A stretch of 64,000 bases of DNA from Lysinibacillus composti (GCF_016908465.1 NZ_JAFBDY010000003.1:158371-222370); one strand, 5' to 3'; numbered from the stretch's first letter, positions 1 through 8,793 are shown. Program-made: numbers and translations. The notes: generated from the letters alone by a model not told the origin.

Positions 1-212
1 TTTTTATATCGGCTAAATTTTATAGTAATACAGGGAATTATTGGATAATTATATAAGAAATTAGTTTTAGACTAAATGCAAAAATCAAAACCACCACTAC
101 TACTGGTTGTTTACCCTACACGAATAAGGCTTTACTATTTGTCTTATATATAAAGACATCCTGGACGCTAGAGCTGCTAGCCACTTCTAGAGCCCCTAAT
201 TGATTAATCATA

Positions 213-2234
213 TTAACGAAGAAGTTGTAAAACCCCTCGTGGTTGTTGGTTAGCTTGAGCCAACATTGCTTGTGCTGCTTGAGAAAGAATAGAATTCTTA
301 GTTTGGTTCATCATTTCTTTCGCCATCGTGCGAACATTTGCTTTCACAAATGACCAGACTATATCTTCACCCTCTAGCAATCTAGTAGGGGTCGGGCACT
401 TCGGATTCACAATGCTGATGGACATTGTTTCACCTACGGATTTCATCATCATAGCATTTGCCTTAGATGGTCTATCCTAGTCGTTGAACCTTTTCCACTC
501 TTTCGAGACAGGAGCTTGGCTGCTGATTGCCCATATCTTTTCTTTTTTCAAACCATCACGCCTGTCGTTTCCAACTACGTTGTGGCAAGAAAAGCTCTTA
601 GGGTTTTCCAGCAATTCACCCGATAATAATCACTAGCCGTTACCAGCTAGGACGACTGTACTTGTCACTGCTTAAGCAGCTAAAGCATAATCTACGTCAC
701 GGATACGAGATTCCGCGGCGGTTAAGTTATATTCATAGTTTATAACGTTACTATGTATATGTTCTAAAGCGTTTTGATAAGCACCGAATTTTGAACGTTC
801 AGATGAAATATCTGTTAGAGCTTGGCTAATGATATTGATTGCTTGAGTGGCTTTTTCCGCAGTCTGAACATTTAGGTTATTTATCGCTTCTAATGTTAAG
901 GACATATTAGGTAATATAATCTTAAATTGATCTTCTCGTGCACCAACGTGAAGGGTCAATGGTTTTGAGGTATTGTTTATCGTACCTTTATAAACTTGTC
1001 CGTTTGATCCCACAGCAACATATTTATCATCTATACTAGAAACACCATTAATAAAAGGATCTTCGATGATAGAACTACTCCAATCAATACCATCTGTTGA
1101 AAAAGATATATGAGATTGATTATCCCAAGGCTCTCCTCGAGAAGTGGCAATAAACTGATTATTTTCCCACTTCAGATCAAGTACATCTTCAGTAAGGGTT
1201 TTTCCCTCTGTCCAGTTCACAAGGTCAGTTGATGTAAAAGTTCTTCCATATCGACTGCTAACAATATACTTTTCTCCATTATAAGCGATTTCTACATCAC
1301 CTACATTGTATGTATCATAAAAATCAAAATGTGTAGTCCAATTCACCCCATCACTAGACGTTTTTATTTCACTACCTTGGAGCCATACAAAGCCAGTTCC
1401 ATTTGAGATTAAATCACTGCTCGCTTGATCCAAATTAGGATTCCAATAACTCCAGTTTACGCCATCATTTGAATAAGCACGCCCTGCATTTCCTGTAGCC
1501 ATGTAGATATTTCCACTTTTCGCTATGTCAAAGAAGTAATGAGAGCCTCCATCAATACCAACTGTCCAGTCCTTTCCATTATCCGAATAAGCAACTGTCT
1601 GTCTTTCACCAGTTGCAAAAAAACGATCTCCATCCCAGTAGACATTAGAGAGGATTCTCGAGAAATTATTTTCCTTCTCCCAACTCTCTCCATCTGAAGA
1701 AGAAACGACATCTCCATCATTGGTTACCGCGATTAACATTTCACCATTTGTTGTGATATCGTTAAAATTCCCAGTTGCATTTGTTTGTATCTTCCCCCAT
1801 TCTAAATAATGGGAAACTTCCGTAGTCAATAACTTCCTCGTATTAAATTCAGTCTCATTCACAATATTGTTCAGCCCTTGGTTCAATTGAGAAAACTCAT
1901 TTTGGACTTCTTGCCTATCTTCATCTGTTAAAGTACCATTCGAAGCTTGTACCGTTAACTCCCGCATCCTTTGAAGAGAATCCTGAATTTCCGATAATGC
2001 CCCATCAACCGTTTGAGCTAAAGAAATGCCGTCTTGTATGTTTTTTTGAGCTTGACTTAATCCTCGAATTTGAGCCCTCATTTTTTCAGAAATTGCTAAG
2101 CCTGTCGCATCATCTGCTGCTTGGTTTATTCTTAAGCCGGATGACAATTTTTCCATACTAAGAGACGACTTTCTTGTTTGACTCTTTATATGGTTTAGAT
2201 TGCGTAGAGCAGCTATATTATGATTAATAATCAT
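213..2234 (-). CDS. flagellin with inserted Asp-box beta-propeller, interrupted by a group I intron (exons 690-2234 and 213-326)
   Basis: A flagellar filament subunit. The N-terminal D0/D1 helices (about residues 1-140) and C-terminal D1/D0 (about 425 onward, ending RIRDVD) are typical flagellin. The variable middle is a beta-propeller-like domain. The reading frame stops just after RIRDVD, but the missing end (MAKEMMNQTKNS to VLQLLR) lies 363 bases downstream at 213-326. Removing 327-689 restores a 552-residue frame that matches the intact neighbouring flagellin. I chose the ATG at 2234 (AGGTG six bases upstream) over the GTG at 2243. The terminator behind hag suggests separate transcription. 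If the intron does not splice, the product lacks the D0 helix needed for filament assembly. Gene identity is certain; splicing and the exact splice bases are inferred. Confidence 0.88.
327..689 (-). ncRNA. group I self-splicing intron within the flagellin gene
   Basis: Read on the minus strand, all four conserved group I core elements appear in order. P is GAATTGCTGGAAAACCC (601-617), Q is CAATCAGCAGCCAAGC (514-529), R is TTCAACGACTAGG (476-488) and S is AAGATATAGTC (357-367). GACTA of R pairs with TAGTC of S to make P7, and GCTG of P pairs with CAGC of Q to make P4. A hairpin with a GTAA tetraloop (633-650) fits P2. The preferred boundaries are after the T of the Asp codon GAT (5') and after the G before ATG GCG (3'), which obey the U/omega-G rule and restore the flagellin frame. 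The P1 pairing was not resolved by eye, so the ends may shift by a few bases. No homing endonuclease is encoded. Group I introns in flagellin genes are known in thermophilic Bacillaceae. Confidence 0.9.
969..1811 (-). other. Asp-box (BNR-like) beta-propeller domain inserted in flagellin
   Basis: Residues about 142-422 of the flagellin contain six repeats of a S/T-x-D/N-G-x-D/N-W type motif: SSSDGESW (178), YSDNGKDW (216), YSNDGVNW (254), TSSDGVNW (292), TSTDLVNW (334) and FSTDGIDW (378). The spacings are 38, 38, 38, 42 and 44 residues, the size of one four-stranded propeller blade. This is the Asp-box pattern of sialidase, Vps10 and PSII-stability-factor propellers. The domain sits where flagellins carry the variable, solvent-exposed D2/D3 region. 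Its function (glycan binding, enzyme or plain surface decoration) is unknown. Confidence 0.85.
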
Positions 2235-2267
2235 TTCCAACACCTATCAATTCATTTTCTCCTTCTT

Positions 2268-2294
2268 TTTATCGGATAAATCAATAAATTGTAA
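2268..2294 (-). promoter_or_regulatory. weak sigma-D-like promoter candidate for the propeller flagellin
   Basis: The minus strand reads TACA, then about 14 bases, then CCGATAAA, ending some 35 bases before the ATG at 2234. Compared with the sigma-D consensus (TAAA, about 15 bases, GCCGATAT) it has a mismatch in the -35 and further mismatches in the -10. It is offered only because an upstream terminator implies the gene has its own promoter. Confidence 0.35.
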
Positions 2295-2440
2295 ACAACT
2301 TACTGGAAGATAAAAGAGTTCTTAGACAATAAATATCCAGAAACGATATAAACAAGTGTCACTTATCCAATAAAACTTACTTTCTATTAATCTGTAAGCC
2401 CCGTTTTTTCCAGGGTGGTACTAGGCGCTAATCTTGTATA

Positions 2441-2472
2441 CAAAAAGAGACCCTAGTGTATAAACTAGAGTC
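2441..2472 (-). terminator. terminator downstream of hag
   Basis: On the minus strand GACTCTAGT and ACTAGGGTC form a hairpin followed by TCTTTTTG. It lies about 20 bases after the hag stop codon and separates hag from the second flagellin. Confidence 0.75.
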
Positions 2473-2491
2473 ACTTTAAGGTAATCTAAAA

Positions 2492-3853
2492 TTAACGAAG
2501 TAGTTGTAAAACACCTTGTGGTAATTGGTTTGCTTGAGCAAGCATTGCTTGTGATGCTTGAGAAAGAATAGAATTCTTAGTTTGGTCCATCATTTCTTTC
2601 GCCATATCAACGTCACGGATACGAGATTCCGCAGCAGTTAGGTTTTCAGAAGATGTACTTAAATTGTTAATTGTGTGATCTAAACGGTTTTGGTAAGCAC
2701 CAAGTTTTGAACGTTCTTGTGATACTTTTTGTATTGCATTATCAATTACGGTAATCGCATCAGTAGCTTTTGCTGCACTTGAAATATCAAGAGCATATTC
2801 TGTTCCTGTTGTAACATCTTTTGTAATTGCATTAGAAGAGCCAGTTGCAAATACCGCACTTCCTACAGCAGCATCAGCATCTCCACCACCGGAAGTACTA
2901 GCGATTCCTAGTGCAACAGAACGCATGTCATTAATATCTAATGTCATTTGTTGGTCATTGTTTGCACCAATTTGGAATGTTAATGTACCATTAGTACCAT
3001 TTGAACCTTCAGATTGTGGTGTTGAAGATATTGTAAGACCACTCTTATGTTTAATTTGACCGTCACCAGCCTGGCCATCAAATTCTCCACCAGCAGTAGC
3101 TGCAATAGTTAACCCTTCAGTACCATCAGAAGTAAATGTAAAATCGCTAATTGAAAGACTTGGATCAGCACCTCGCATTGTTTCAAAAGCCTTTTTCAAA
3201 CGGTCACCGAGTTCTTCAGGGTTAGAAGTCATAGTAGCAAGTTTAATAGTTTTTGTTCCAGCATTAACTGTATCTGCAGAACCAGTATCTGAATTCGCAA
3301 CTGTAGCATCAAACTGGATATTATAGTCAGTACCACCGATTGTTAAAACAGTATTTCCTGATGTTCCAGCAACAATCCCAGAAAAATCAAACTTAACACT
3401 TTCTTGAGTAGCACCAGAAGTACCCGCACCTTTAGCGTCACCATTTATTAATTTTTTTGTATTGAATTCAGTATTATTACCGATTCTATTAATTTCTTCT
3501 GTTAACTGGTTAACCTCTTTTTGTATTTCAGAACGGTCATCTGCAGTATTTGTATCGTTAGCTGCTTGAGTTGCTAATTCACGCATACGTTGAAGAATTT
3601 CAGTGGTTTCGTTTAATGCGCCTTCTGCTGTTTGAATTAATGAATTTGCATCTTGTGCATTTGATGATGCTTGATCTAAACCACGAATTTGTCCACGCAT
3701 CTTCTCTGAAATTGCAAGTCCTGCTGCATCGTCTTTTGCTCCATTAATACGAAGCCCTGAAGATAATTTCTCCATTGAAGCTTGTTGTGCATTGTTTGCA
3801 TTACCTAATTGACGGTATGTGTTAAGTGCAGCAATGTTGTGATTAATTCTCAT
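2492..3853 (-). CDS. hag: flagellin Hag
   Basis: The main filament protein, 453 residues. It starts MRINHNIAALNTYRQL and ends in the classic SRIRDVDMAKEMMDQTKNS to VLQLLR helix. About 250 residues of variable Ala/Gly/Thr-rich D2/D3 sequence sit between conserved D0/D1 ends (1-140 and about 360-453). The start has an excellent GGAGG site (3861-3868). It lies directly downstream of fliW and csrA, the two known post-transcriptional regulators of Hag. Unlike the neighbouring flagellin it has no intron at the RDVD/MAKE position. Confidence 0.97.
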   Translation of the reverse strand: MRINHNIAALNTYRQLGNANNAQQASMEKLSSGLRINGAKDDAAGLAISEKMRGQIRGLDQASSNAQDANSLIQTAEGALNETTEILQRMRELATQAANDTNTADDRSEIQKEVNQLTEEINRIGNNTEFNTKKLINGDAKGAGTSGATQESVKFDFSGIVAGTSGNTVLTIGGTDYNIQFDATVANSDTGSADTVNAGTKTIKLATMTSNPEELGDRLKKAFETMRGADPSLSISDFTFTSDGTEGLTIAATAGGEFDGQAGDGQIKHKSGLTISSTPQSEGSNGTNGTLTFQIGANNDQQMTLDINDMRSVALGIASTSGGGDADAAVGSAVFATGSSNAITKDVTTGTEYALDISSAAKATDAITVIDNAIQKVSQERSKLGAYQNRLDHTINNLSTSSENLTAAESRIRDVDMAKEMMDQTKNSILSQASQAMLAQANQLPQGVLQLLR

Positions 3854-3860
3854 TTTAAGT

Positions 3861-3897
3861 TCCTCCTTGGAATGTATTGCTCACTTCCTTGTGAGCA
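3861..3897 (-). promoter_or_regulatory. CsrA-type binding sites in the hag leader
   Basis: On the minus strand a perfect 7-bp stem (TGCTCAC/GTGAGCA, 3878-3897) presents AAGGAA as a six-base loop. Ten bases further on, the ribosome site itself reads AAGGAGGA. CsrA recognises A(N)GGA in hairpin loops and blocks hag translation by binding such a pair of sites in B. subtilis. The arrangement is the same here and csrA and fliW are adjacent. Binding is inferred. Confidence 0.75.
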
Positions 3898-3956
3898 TTT
3901 TGTTATGTACAAGAAAACCGAGCCGGCCGGACCCCGTCTTCCTTGTTACATTATTT

Positions 3957-3982
3957 ATATCGGAATCCAAGGAGAATGTTTA
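3957..3982 (-). promoter_or_regulatory. sigma-D promoter of hag
   Basis: The minus strand reads TAAA (3979-3982), 15 bases, then CCGATAT (3957-3963). This matches the flagellar sigma-D consensus apart from the first G of the -10 octamer. It predicts a leader of about 95 nt that contains the CsrA hairpin. It lies just past the csrA stop codon, so hag can be transcribed alone. Confidence 0.8.
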
Positions 3983-4001
3983 ATAGATTTTTAGAGATTT
4001 T

Positions 4002-4220
4002 TTATTTATTTTTTGGAGCTTTTAAAAGGGCTAAATTCTTTATCACAGCTTCTGTATTGGATACTGATACATCTTGTCTTAGTTCACCACGTATAACATC
4101 AATGCTTCTTGGCGCACGTATGCCGATTTTCACTTGTTCTCCTTTTACTTCGGAAATCACTATTTCGATGTCTTCCCCAATCCAAATTGTCTCGCCTACT
4201 TTTCGAGATAATACTAACAT
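4002..4220 (-). CDS. csrA: carbon storage regulator CsrA
   Basis: A 72-residue RNA-binding protein, full length for the family. It begins MLVLSRKVGETIWIG and has the conserved VKIGIRAP strand and the R-E-L helix. In Bacillus it represses hag translation and is titrated by FliW. It starts 4 bases after the fliW stop, so the two are co-translated. The candidate target hairpin is in the next transcript, upstream of hag. Confidence 0.96.
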   Translation of the reverse strand: MLVLSRKVGETIWIGEDIEIVISEVKGEQVKIGIRAPRSIDVIRGELRQDVSVSNTEAVIKNLALLKAPKNK

Positions 4221-4224
4221 GACC

Positions 4225-4662
4225 TCACCCCTTTATACTTTCTGGAGAGATGTTGTGGCGAATAGCGTATTCCTCATTGTTTAAAATAACTTGCTTTGCT
4301 TTATTATTTGTTGTATTCAATACAATTGGTGCTTTTAAGTTTACAGTTGACTCGACCAATGACTCTTTAAGTGACACAATAGTAAAAACTGCTACTTCTT
4401 TTTCATCGTTTATTTCTAACGAGTGAATAGTTGCTTCATCTAAATCAAAACTATAGTTTGTTGTAACTGCATATGGACTTGTGATTACAAATGCGAGTTC
4501 TTTAGTCTTTGTTGATTGTAAAATTTGAAATATACTATTTTCTTCTATTGGAAGCTGAACAAAATTTTTCTCATCTTCGAATCCTGGAATTCCATGTTCA
4601 AAGGTAATGATGTTGGTTGGTTCCACTTCAACTTCTCCCATATATGCTGTTTTGATTTTCAT
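4225..4662 (-). CDS. fliW: flagellar assembly factor FliW
   Basis: A 145-residue cytoplasmic protein that binds either free flagellin or CsrA. While filament subunits accumulate, FliW is held by Hag and CsrA shuts hag translation. Family features are the N-terminal FEHGIPGFE segment and the C-terminal PIVLNTTNNKAKQVIL strand pair. It lies between the DUF6470 gene and csrA, the usual order in Bacillales. Confidence 0.95.
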   Translation of the reverse strand: MKIKTAYMGEVEVEPTNIITFEHGIPGFEDEKNFVQLPIEENSIFQILQSTKTKELAFVITSPYAVTTNYSFDLDEATIHSLEINDEKEVAVFTIVSLKESLVESTVNLKAPIVLNTTNNKAKQVILNNEEYAIRHNISPESIKG

Positions 4663-4684
4663 TTTCTGCTCTCCTAACTTATCT

Positions 4685-5239
4685 TTAAACTAACCAATCA
4701 ATTTTCATTGAAGGATCTTGTAGCATCTCAACTTTTACTTTTCCGGGTGTGTAGTTGTGGATTGGTTTGTTTGCCTTAGAATTGTTTATAACTTTTTGTT
4801 GCTCGACTTGAATATCAACATTTCCAGGTTCAAAGTTTACTTTTACGCTCCCAGCAGATGGGACAAACTTGATATTTAAACTTGAATAAGGTTGTTTCCC
4901 CCAATTGGAAGCATGAGAAGCGATTGGATTTCCACCGTTTTCAATACGCATCAATTCATTTCCTTCTTGTGCACGTCGAGCAATCCCATTCATAGCTTCT
5001 TCCTGACTATGTTGGGCTACTTCTGAAGTTCTTCTGCGGGAACTTTTTAAATCTAGATCTGCTCTAGCTTCTGTTGTATCAATCGACAATTTCGATTTTG
5101 TTGTTTCCATCTTTAAAATGGCTTTTGGTTGTTGTAGGTCGAGATTTGCTTTTGGTTGTTGTATTTCTTGGACAGGCTTTTGAATAGTAAGGCCAATCTG
5201 TGCTTTTGTAGATTGTATTTGTAGTTTTGGGATATTCAC
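4685..5239 (-). CDS. yviE: YviE-like DUF6470 protein
   Basis: 184 residues. The N-terminus is an unusual run of short Gln/Lys-rich strand repeats (IQSTKAQIGL, LDLQQPKAIL, KLSIDTTEARADL). A basic region SRRRTSE and a more hydrophobic C-terminal half ending KIDWLV follow. The family occurs between flgL and fliW in Bacillales flagellar operons. Its role is not established; position suggests hook-filament assembly. There is no signal peptide or membrane segment. Confidence 0.85.
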   Translation of the reverse strand: MNIPKLQIQSTKAQIGLTIQKPVQEIQQPKANLDLQQPKAILKMETTKSKLSIDTTEARADLDLKSSRRRTSEVAQHSQEEAMNGIARRAQEGNELMRIENGGNPIASHASNWGKQPYSSLNIKFVPSAGSVKVNFEPGNVDIQVEQQKVINNSKANKPIHNYTPGKVKVEMLQDPSMKIDWLV

Positions 5240-5293
5240 GGTTTCTCCTCCCTTTAAAGAAAGCGTTTGAACAAATTGTCCAAACGCTTTTCA

Positions 5294-6169
5294 TTATGAT
5301 AAGAAATCTGTTAACGTAGGTTGAATAATTCGTGCACCTACAGAAAGTGCTGCACGATGGACTGATTCTTGTGCTATCATTTCCGAAATGGCTTTTTCAT
5401 AATCAATATCTTCATTTTCGGAGACCCTTGTTGTTGCAATAATTTCTTGAGTTGATAGTCGATCTTCCATCAATTCTACACGGTTTTGTCTAGCTCCTAC
5501 GCCCGCCCGTGTATTGGATAAAGTGCTCATATTAGTATCCATCGTATCTAAGTGTTTGGATAGATCTGTTACCGAATTAGTAATATCATCATCTATTGTC
5601 TGGAACATTTGGTCGATCTGTTCAAACATTTTAATAGGTGTTGTATTGGCATTAATCGTAATGCCATTATAGACTTCAATATCCACTTTATTCTCAAAAG
5701 CTTTATCTTCTAAATCGTAACCTTTTCCCTCTTGATAAAGTGGGGTTGTTGTTTTTGTACCACTGAAAATATATTTGTCACCAATTTTTGTATTTGCAAG
5801 ATCTTGAATATGTTCTCTTAACTGTTTAAGCTCACTGTTTATACTTTCACGATCCGAATCTGTCGTTGTTCCGTTCGATGCTTGTACTAATAATTCTCTT
5901 GTACGTTGTAATGCGGAACTCACTTTATCTAGAGTATCGTCCGTTGTATCTAGCCAGCTTTCTGCTTCCCCAATATTTCGTTGGAATTGTTCAACTTGAG
6001 ATAGTTCTGTACGATACTGAATTCCCTTCATGGCAACTACTGGGTCATCAGATGGACGAGTTATTTTCTTTCCTGTATTAATTTGCTCTTGTACTTTGCT
6101 AAGCTTCGAATAGCTACTCGATAAATTTCGAAGCATATTATTTGAAAGCATAGTTTGTGTTACGCGCAT
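5294..6169 (-). CDS. flgL: flagellar hook-associated protein 3 FlgL
   Basis: 291 residues. It forms the junction ring between the hook (through FlgK) and the filament. The flagellin-like N-terminal helix MRVTQTMLSNNMLRNL and the C-terminal helix ending in SVGARIIQPTLTDFL are both present, so the protein is complete. It starts 16 bases after the flgK stop with a GGAGGTACC ribosome site. Confidence 0.95.
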   Translation of the reverse strand: MRVTQTMLSNNMLRNLSSSYSKLSKVQEQINTGKKITRPSDDPVVAMKGIQYRTELSQVEQFQRNIGEAESWLDTTDDTLDKVSSALQRTRELLVQASNGTTTDSDRESINSELKQLREHIQDLANTKIGDKYIFSGTKTTTPLYQEGKGYDLEDKAFENKVDIEVYNGITINANTTPIKMFEQIDQMFQTIDDDITNSVTDLSKHLDTMDTNMSTLSNTRAGVGARQNRVELMEDRLSTQEIIATTRVSENEDIDYEKAISEMIAQESVHRAALSVGARIIQPTLTDFLS

Positions 6170-6184
6170 GATGGGTACCTCCTA

Positions 6185-7909
6185 CTATAATCCTGCACGG
6201 CCCAAGCCGTTGATTATTTTGTCTAATATTTCATCGATGACTGAAATCATCCGTGCATTGGCGTTATATGCTTGCTGGAAAGAAATCATATTTGTCATTT
6301 CTTCATCCAATGAAACAGAACTAACAGAGGCACGTCTTTCCGTCACTGATTGTTGAAGGGTTTCCGCGTTATATTGCATTCGATTTGCTTCAATCCCATC
6401 AACCCCTAATTGTCCGATGATTCCTTCAAAATACGTTTGAACACTACTTCCTTCTAATGAAGATAGAAATTGTGATTTTAGATTAGCAAGTTTTTGAGAT
6501 TGCTTACCGTTCCCTGGTTCTGCTTGTCCTACTGCAGAATCTGAAGCTGCAATTTTATCAGGGTTATTAATAATATCTTGTGAAACATATATATTTCCAG
6601 CTGTTATTTTAGTGGTAGTTCCGTCCGCTTTTGTTACCGTTCCATCTGGTTTTATAACTGTTCCATCAGCAGTTGTGACAGTTCCATCTTCAGCAATGAC
6701 TGACCCCTCTGCTGAAATTTCAGTCCCATCTATTGCACCTTTTGGAATAAAGAATTGTTCACCCTGATTACCATCAATATCTGTACCTTGAATATGTAAC
6801 TTATTAAACTCGGCTGCGAACGACATAGCTAATTGGTCAAGTTTCGCAATCATATCAGAGTATAAACTTTTCTCAGTATCTTGGTTACCACTTCCATCTG
6901 TTGAATACGAATAAGAATTAACCAGTGATTTCAATTTTCCTAAATCACTGAAATTGTTAATTTTGTTAGTTGTTTCTGTTCCCTCAATTGTCCAATCGTT
7001 ATTAAGAGGAACATCGTCGCCATTTTCATCCACTTTTACAATGTGGAATCCTGTCACCATTTCTTTTGGGGTAATCCCATCTTCATCTGGTGTGTAGTCT
7101 CCAGTGTTACGCAGTTGTGCAAAGTTTTTACCATCCACAAGTTTAACCGTATTGCCGTCTTTTAATTTCAAGGAAACGGTAACAGAACCTTCTGCATTCG
7201 TAGCTGAGTTTCCACCAGAAGGGATATTCTTTGTTTCAATAGGAAAATATGAAGATAGTTCATCTAGTAATCTGTCACGAGCGTCATATAAATCATTTGG
7301 CGTGTAACCATTTGGTTCAGAAGCTAAAATTTGCTGATTTAAACTCGCGATTTGAGATATAACTGAGTTTGCATCTTTTATAACGACACCAATTTCTGTT
7401 CGAGCATTTTCTTTTAATTGAGTAATTGATTTATGCAAGTAGTTAAATGAATCAGCTACTGCAATTCCGCGCTGAACTACAACTGAACGGGCACCACCGT
7501 TTTCAGGGTTTACCGTAAGATCTTGTAAAGCAGCGGTAAAATCATCTAGTGCCTTTGACAATCCATATTCTGATGGTTCATTTAAAACATCTTCCATTTG
7601 TGAAATAGTTTTCGCTCTTTCCGTCCAATATCCTAATTTACTTGTTTCTTGACGATATTGGCGGTCTACAAAATCATCACGAATTCTTTGGACTGAACCC
7701 GCTTCAACCCCTGTACCGAGACTATACTTTGTAGATTGATTATTTAAACCGACACCAGGGTAGGACACTGTTTCTTGTAAATTTACACGTTGTCTTGAAT
7801 AACCTTCTGTATTTGCATTTGCTATATTATGCCCTGTTGTATAGAGAGCCGTTTGTTGTGTATATAATCCGCGCTTACTTGTTTCTAAGCCCATAAATGT
7901 GGAGCGCAT
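6185..7909 (-). CDS. flgK: flagellar hook-associated protein 1 FlgK
   Basis: 574 residues. It is the first junction protein on the hook tip. The N-terminal MRSTFMGLETSKRGLYTQQ and the rod/hook motif NIANANTEGYSRQRV are present, as is the C-terminal helix with QAYNANARMISVIDEILD. About residues 395-430 contain a low-complexity stretch of near-identical DGTV units (EDGTV, ADGTV, PDGTV, KADGT) in the middle domain. This looks like a recent slippage expansion. It sits between flgN and flgL. Confidence 0.95.
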   Translation of the reverse strand: MRSTFMGLETSKRGLYTQQTALYTTGHNIANANTEGYSRQRVNLQETVSYPGVGLNNQSTKYSLGTGVEAGSVQRIRDDFVDRQYRQETSKLGYWTERAKTISQMEDVLNEPSEYGLSKALDDFTAALQDLTVNPENGGARSVVVQRGIAVADSFNYLHKSITQLKENARTEIGVVIKDANSVISQIASLNQQILASEPNGYTPNDLYDARDRLLDELSSYFPIETKNIPSGGNSATNAEGSVTVSLKLKDGNTVKLVDGKNFAQLRNTGDYTPDEDGITPKEMVTGFHIVKVDENGDDVPLNNDWTIEGTETTNKINNFSDLGKLKSLVNSYSYSTDGSGNQDTEKSLYSDMIAKLDQLAMSFAAEFNKLHIQGTDIDGNQGEQFFIPKGAIDGTEISAEGSVIAEDGTVTTADGTVIKPDGTVTKADGTTTKITAGNIYVSQDIINNPDKIAASDSAVGQAEPGNGKQSQKLANLKSQFLSSLEGSSVQTYFEGIIGQLGVDGIEANRMQYNAETLQQSVTERRASVSSVSLDEEMTNMISFQQAYNANARMISVIDEILDKIINGLGRAGL

Positions 7910-7978
7910 AAAGTCTCCTCCTTTTAATCATGTTCTCAATTTCTATGTAAAATATGTGCGGCTAATTTACGCACACTG

Positions 7979-8479
7979 CTATGCTTGTGAATCAAAATAT
8001 CCCTTTTTCGGAATTGGGTTTTGGCCGCGCACTTCTTTTCCTGAATAGTTAATTTGTTCAGTACTCGGGCGCATCATTTCCATCGTCATATTAACAAATT
8101 GCAATGATTGAAAAACTAACTTTTGGTTCAAGTCATTTTGTTGTTTTAATTCATCAATCACTGAAATTAAGCGTTTACGAACAGCTTGTAATTCACTTTT
8201 TTCTGTTTCATCCTCAGTAGCTTCAATGACATCGGCAACAGATGATGTGTCAGCTGGAGCAATTCCTTTTGCTCGAAGGTATTCCGTCACCACTTGCTGA
8301 CGCTGTTGCTCTAATGTTTCAATCGCGGCTACATGAGATTGCTCAATTTTCAACATTTGATCAAGTTCTTCCATGTCGCCCTTTTTCACAAGCTCCGTTT
8401 TGCGGTAAGAATGTTCAAGCAAACTTCTATGCATTTTTTCAAGTTTTTCTAGGATTGTCATAATCGTCTGAACGGACAT
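7979..8479 (-). CDS. flgN: flagellar export chaperone FlgN
   Basis: A 166-residue, almost wholly helical cytoplasmic protein that keeps FlgK and FlgL export-competent. It has the family's N-terminal LEKLEKMHRSLLEHSYRKTE helix and the C-terminal NLTM-like segment FVNMTMEMMRPS. It starts 14 bases after the flgM stop and 70 bases before flgK. Confidence 0.9.
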   Translation of the reverse strand: MSVQTIMTILEKLEKMHRSLLEHSYRKTELVKKGDMEELDQMLKIEQSHVAAIETLEQQRQQVVTEYLRAKGIAPADTSSVADVIEATEDETEKSELQAVRKRLISVIDELKQQNDLNQKLVFQSLQFVNMTMEMMRPSTEQINYSGKEVRGQNPIPKKGYFDSQA

Positions 8480-8493
8480 GGTTTAGAACTCCT

Positions 8494-8757
8494 TTATTTT
8501 TTGTAATATCTCAAAACATCTTCTGCTAACTTATTCGCATCAACTTTGTATTCACCTGATTGAATTTGTTCTTTTAATTTTTGAAGTTTTTCCGTGCGTT
8601 CTGTATTGTAGTTTGAAGAAATTTGCATTTCCTTTGCAGCAGAAGAGATTTCGATTTTATCCACTGAAGATGATGATTTCTCACTCATCGGTTTAATGGT
8701 GTTTTGTTGTTTCGTATATGGATTCACTGAATGGATTCCGTATGAAGTAATTTTCAC
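8494..8757 (-). CDS. flgM: anti-sigma-D factor FlgM
   Basis: An 87-residue protein that binds and inhibits sigma-D until the hook-basal body is complete and FlgM is exported. The start MKITSYGIHSVNPY and the C-terminal helix pair (TEKLQKLKEQIQSGEYKVDA, then AEDVLRYY) are characteristic. Adjacent flgN and flgK, its usual partners, support the call. Confidence 0.93.
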   Translation of the reverse strand: MKITSYGIHSVNPYTKQQNTIKPMSEKSSSSVDKIEISSAAKEMQISSNYNTERTEKLQKLKEQIQSGEYKVDANKLAEDVLRYYKK

Positions 8758-8793
8758 AATTGCCTCTTCCCTTCATAAGATTGTCTAATCATT

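Noticed and set aside
213..452. 79-codon protein starting MMMKSVGET
   Set aside because: Its first half is intron sequence (including the S element) and its second half is the flagellin 3' exon; it has no ribosome site.
213..2234. Flagellin simply being a decayed pseudogene
   Set aside because: Both exons are undamaged and the intervening sequence has all group I core elements, so an intron explains the break better. Splicing is still unproven.
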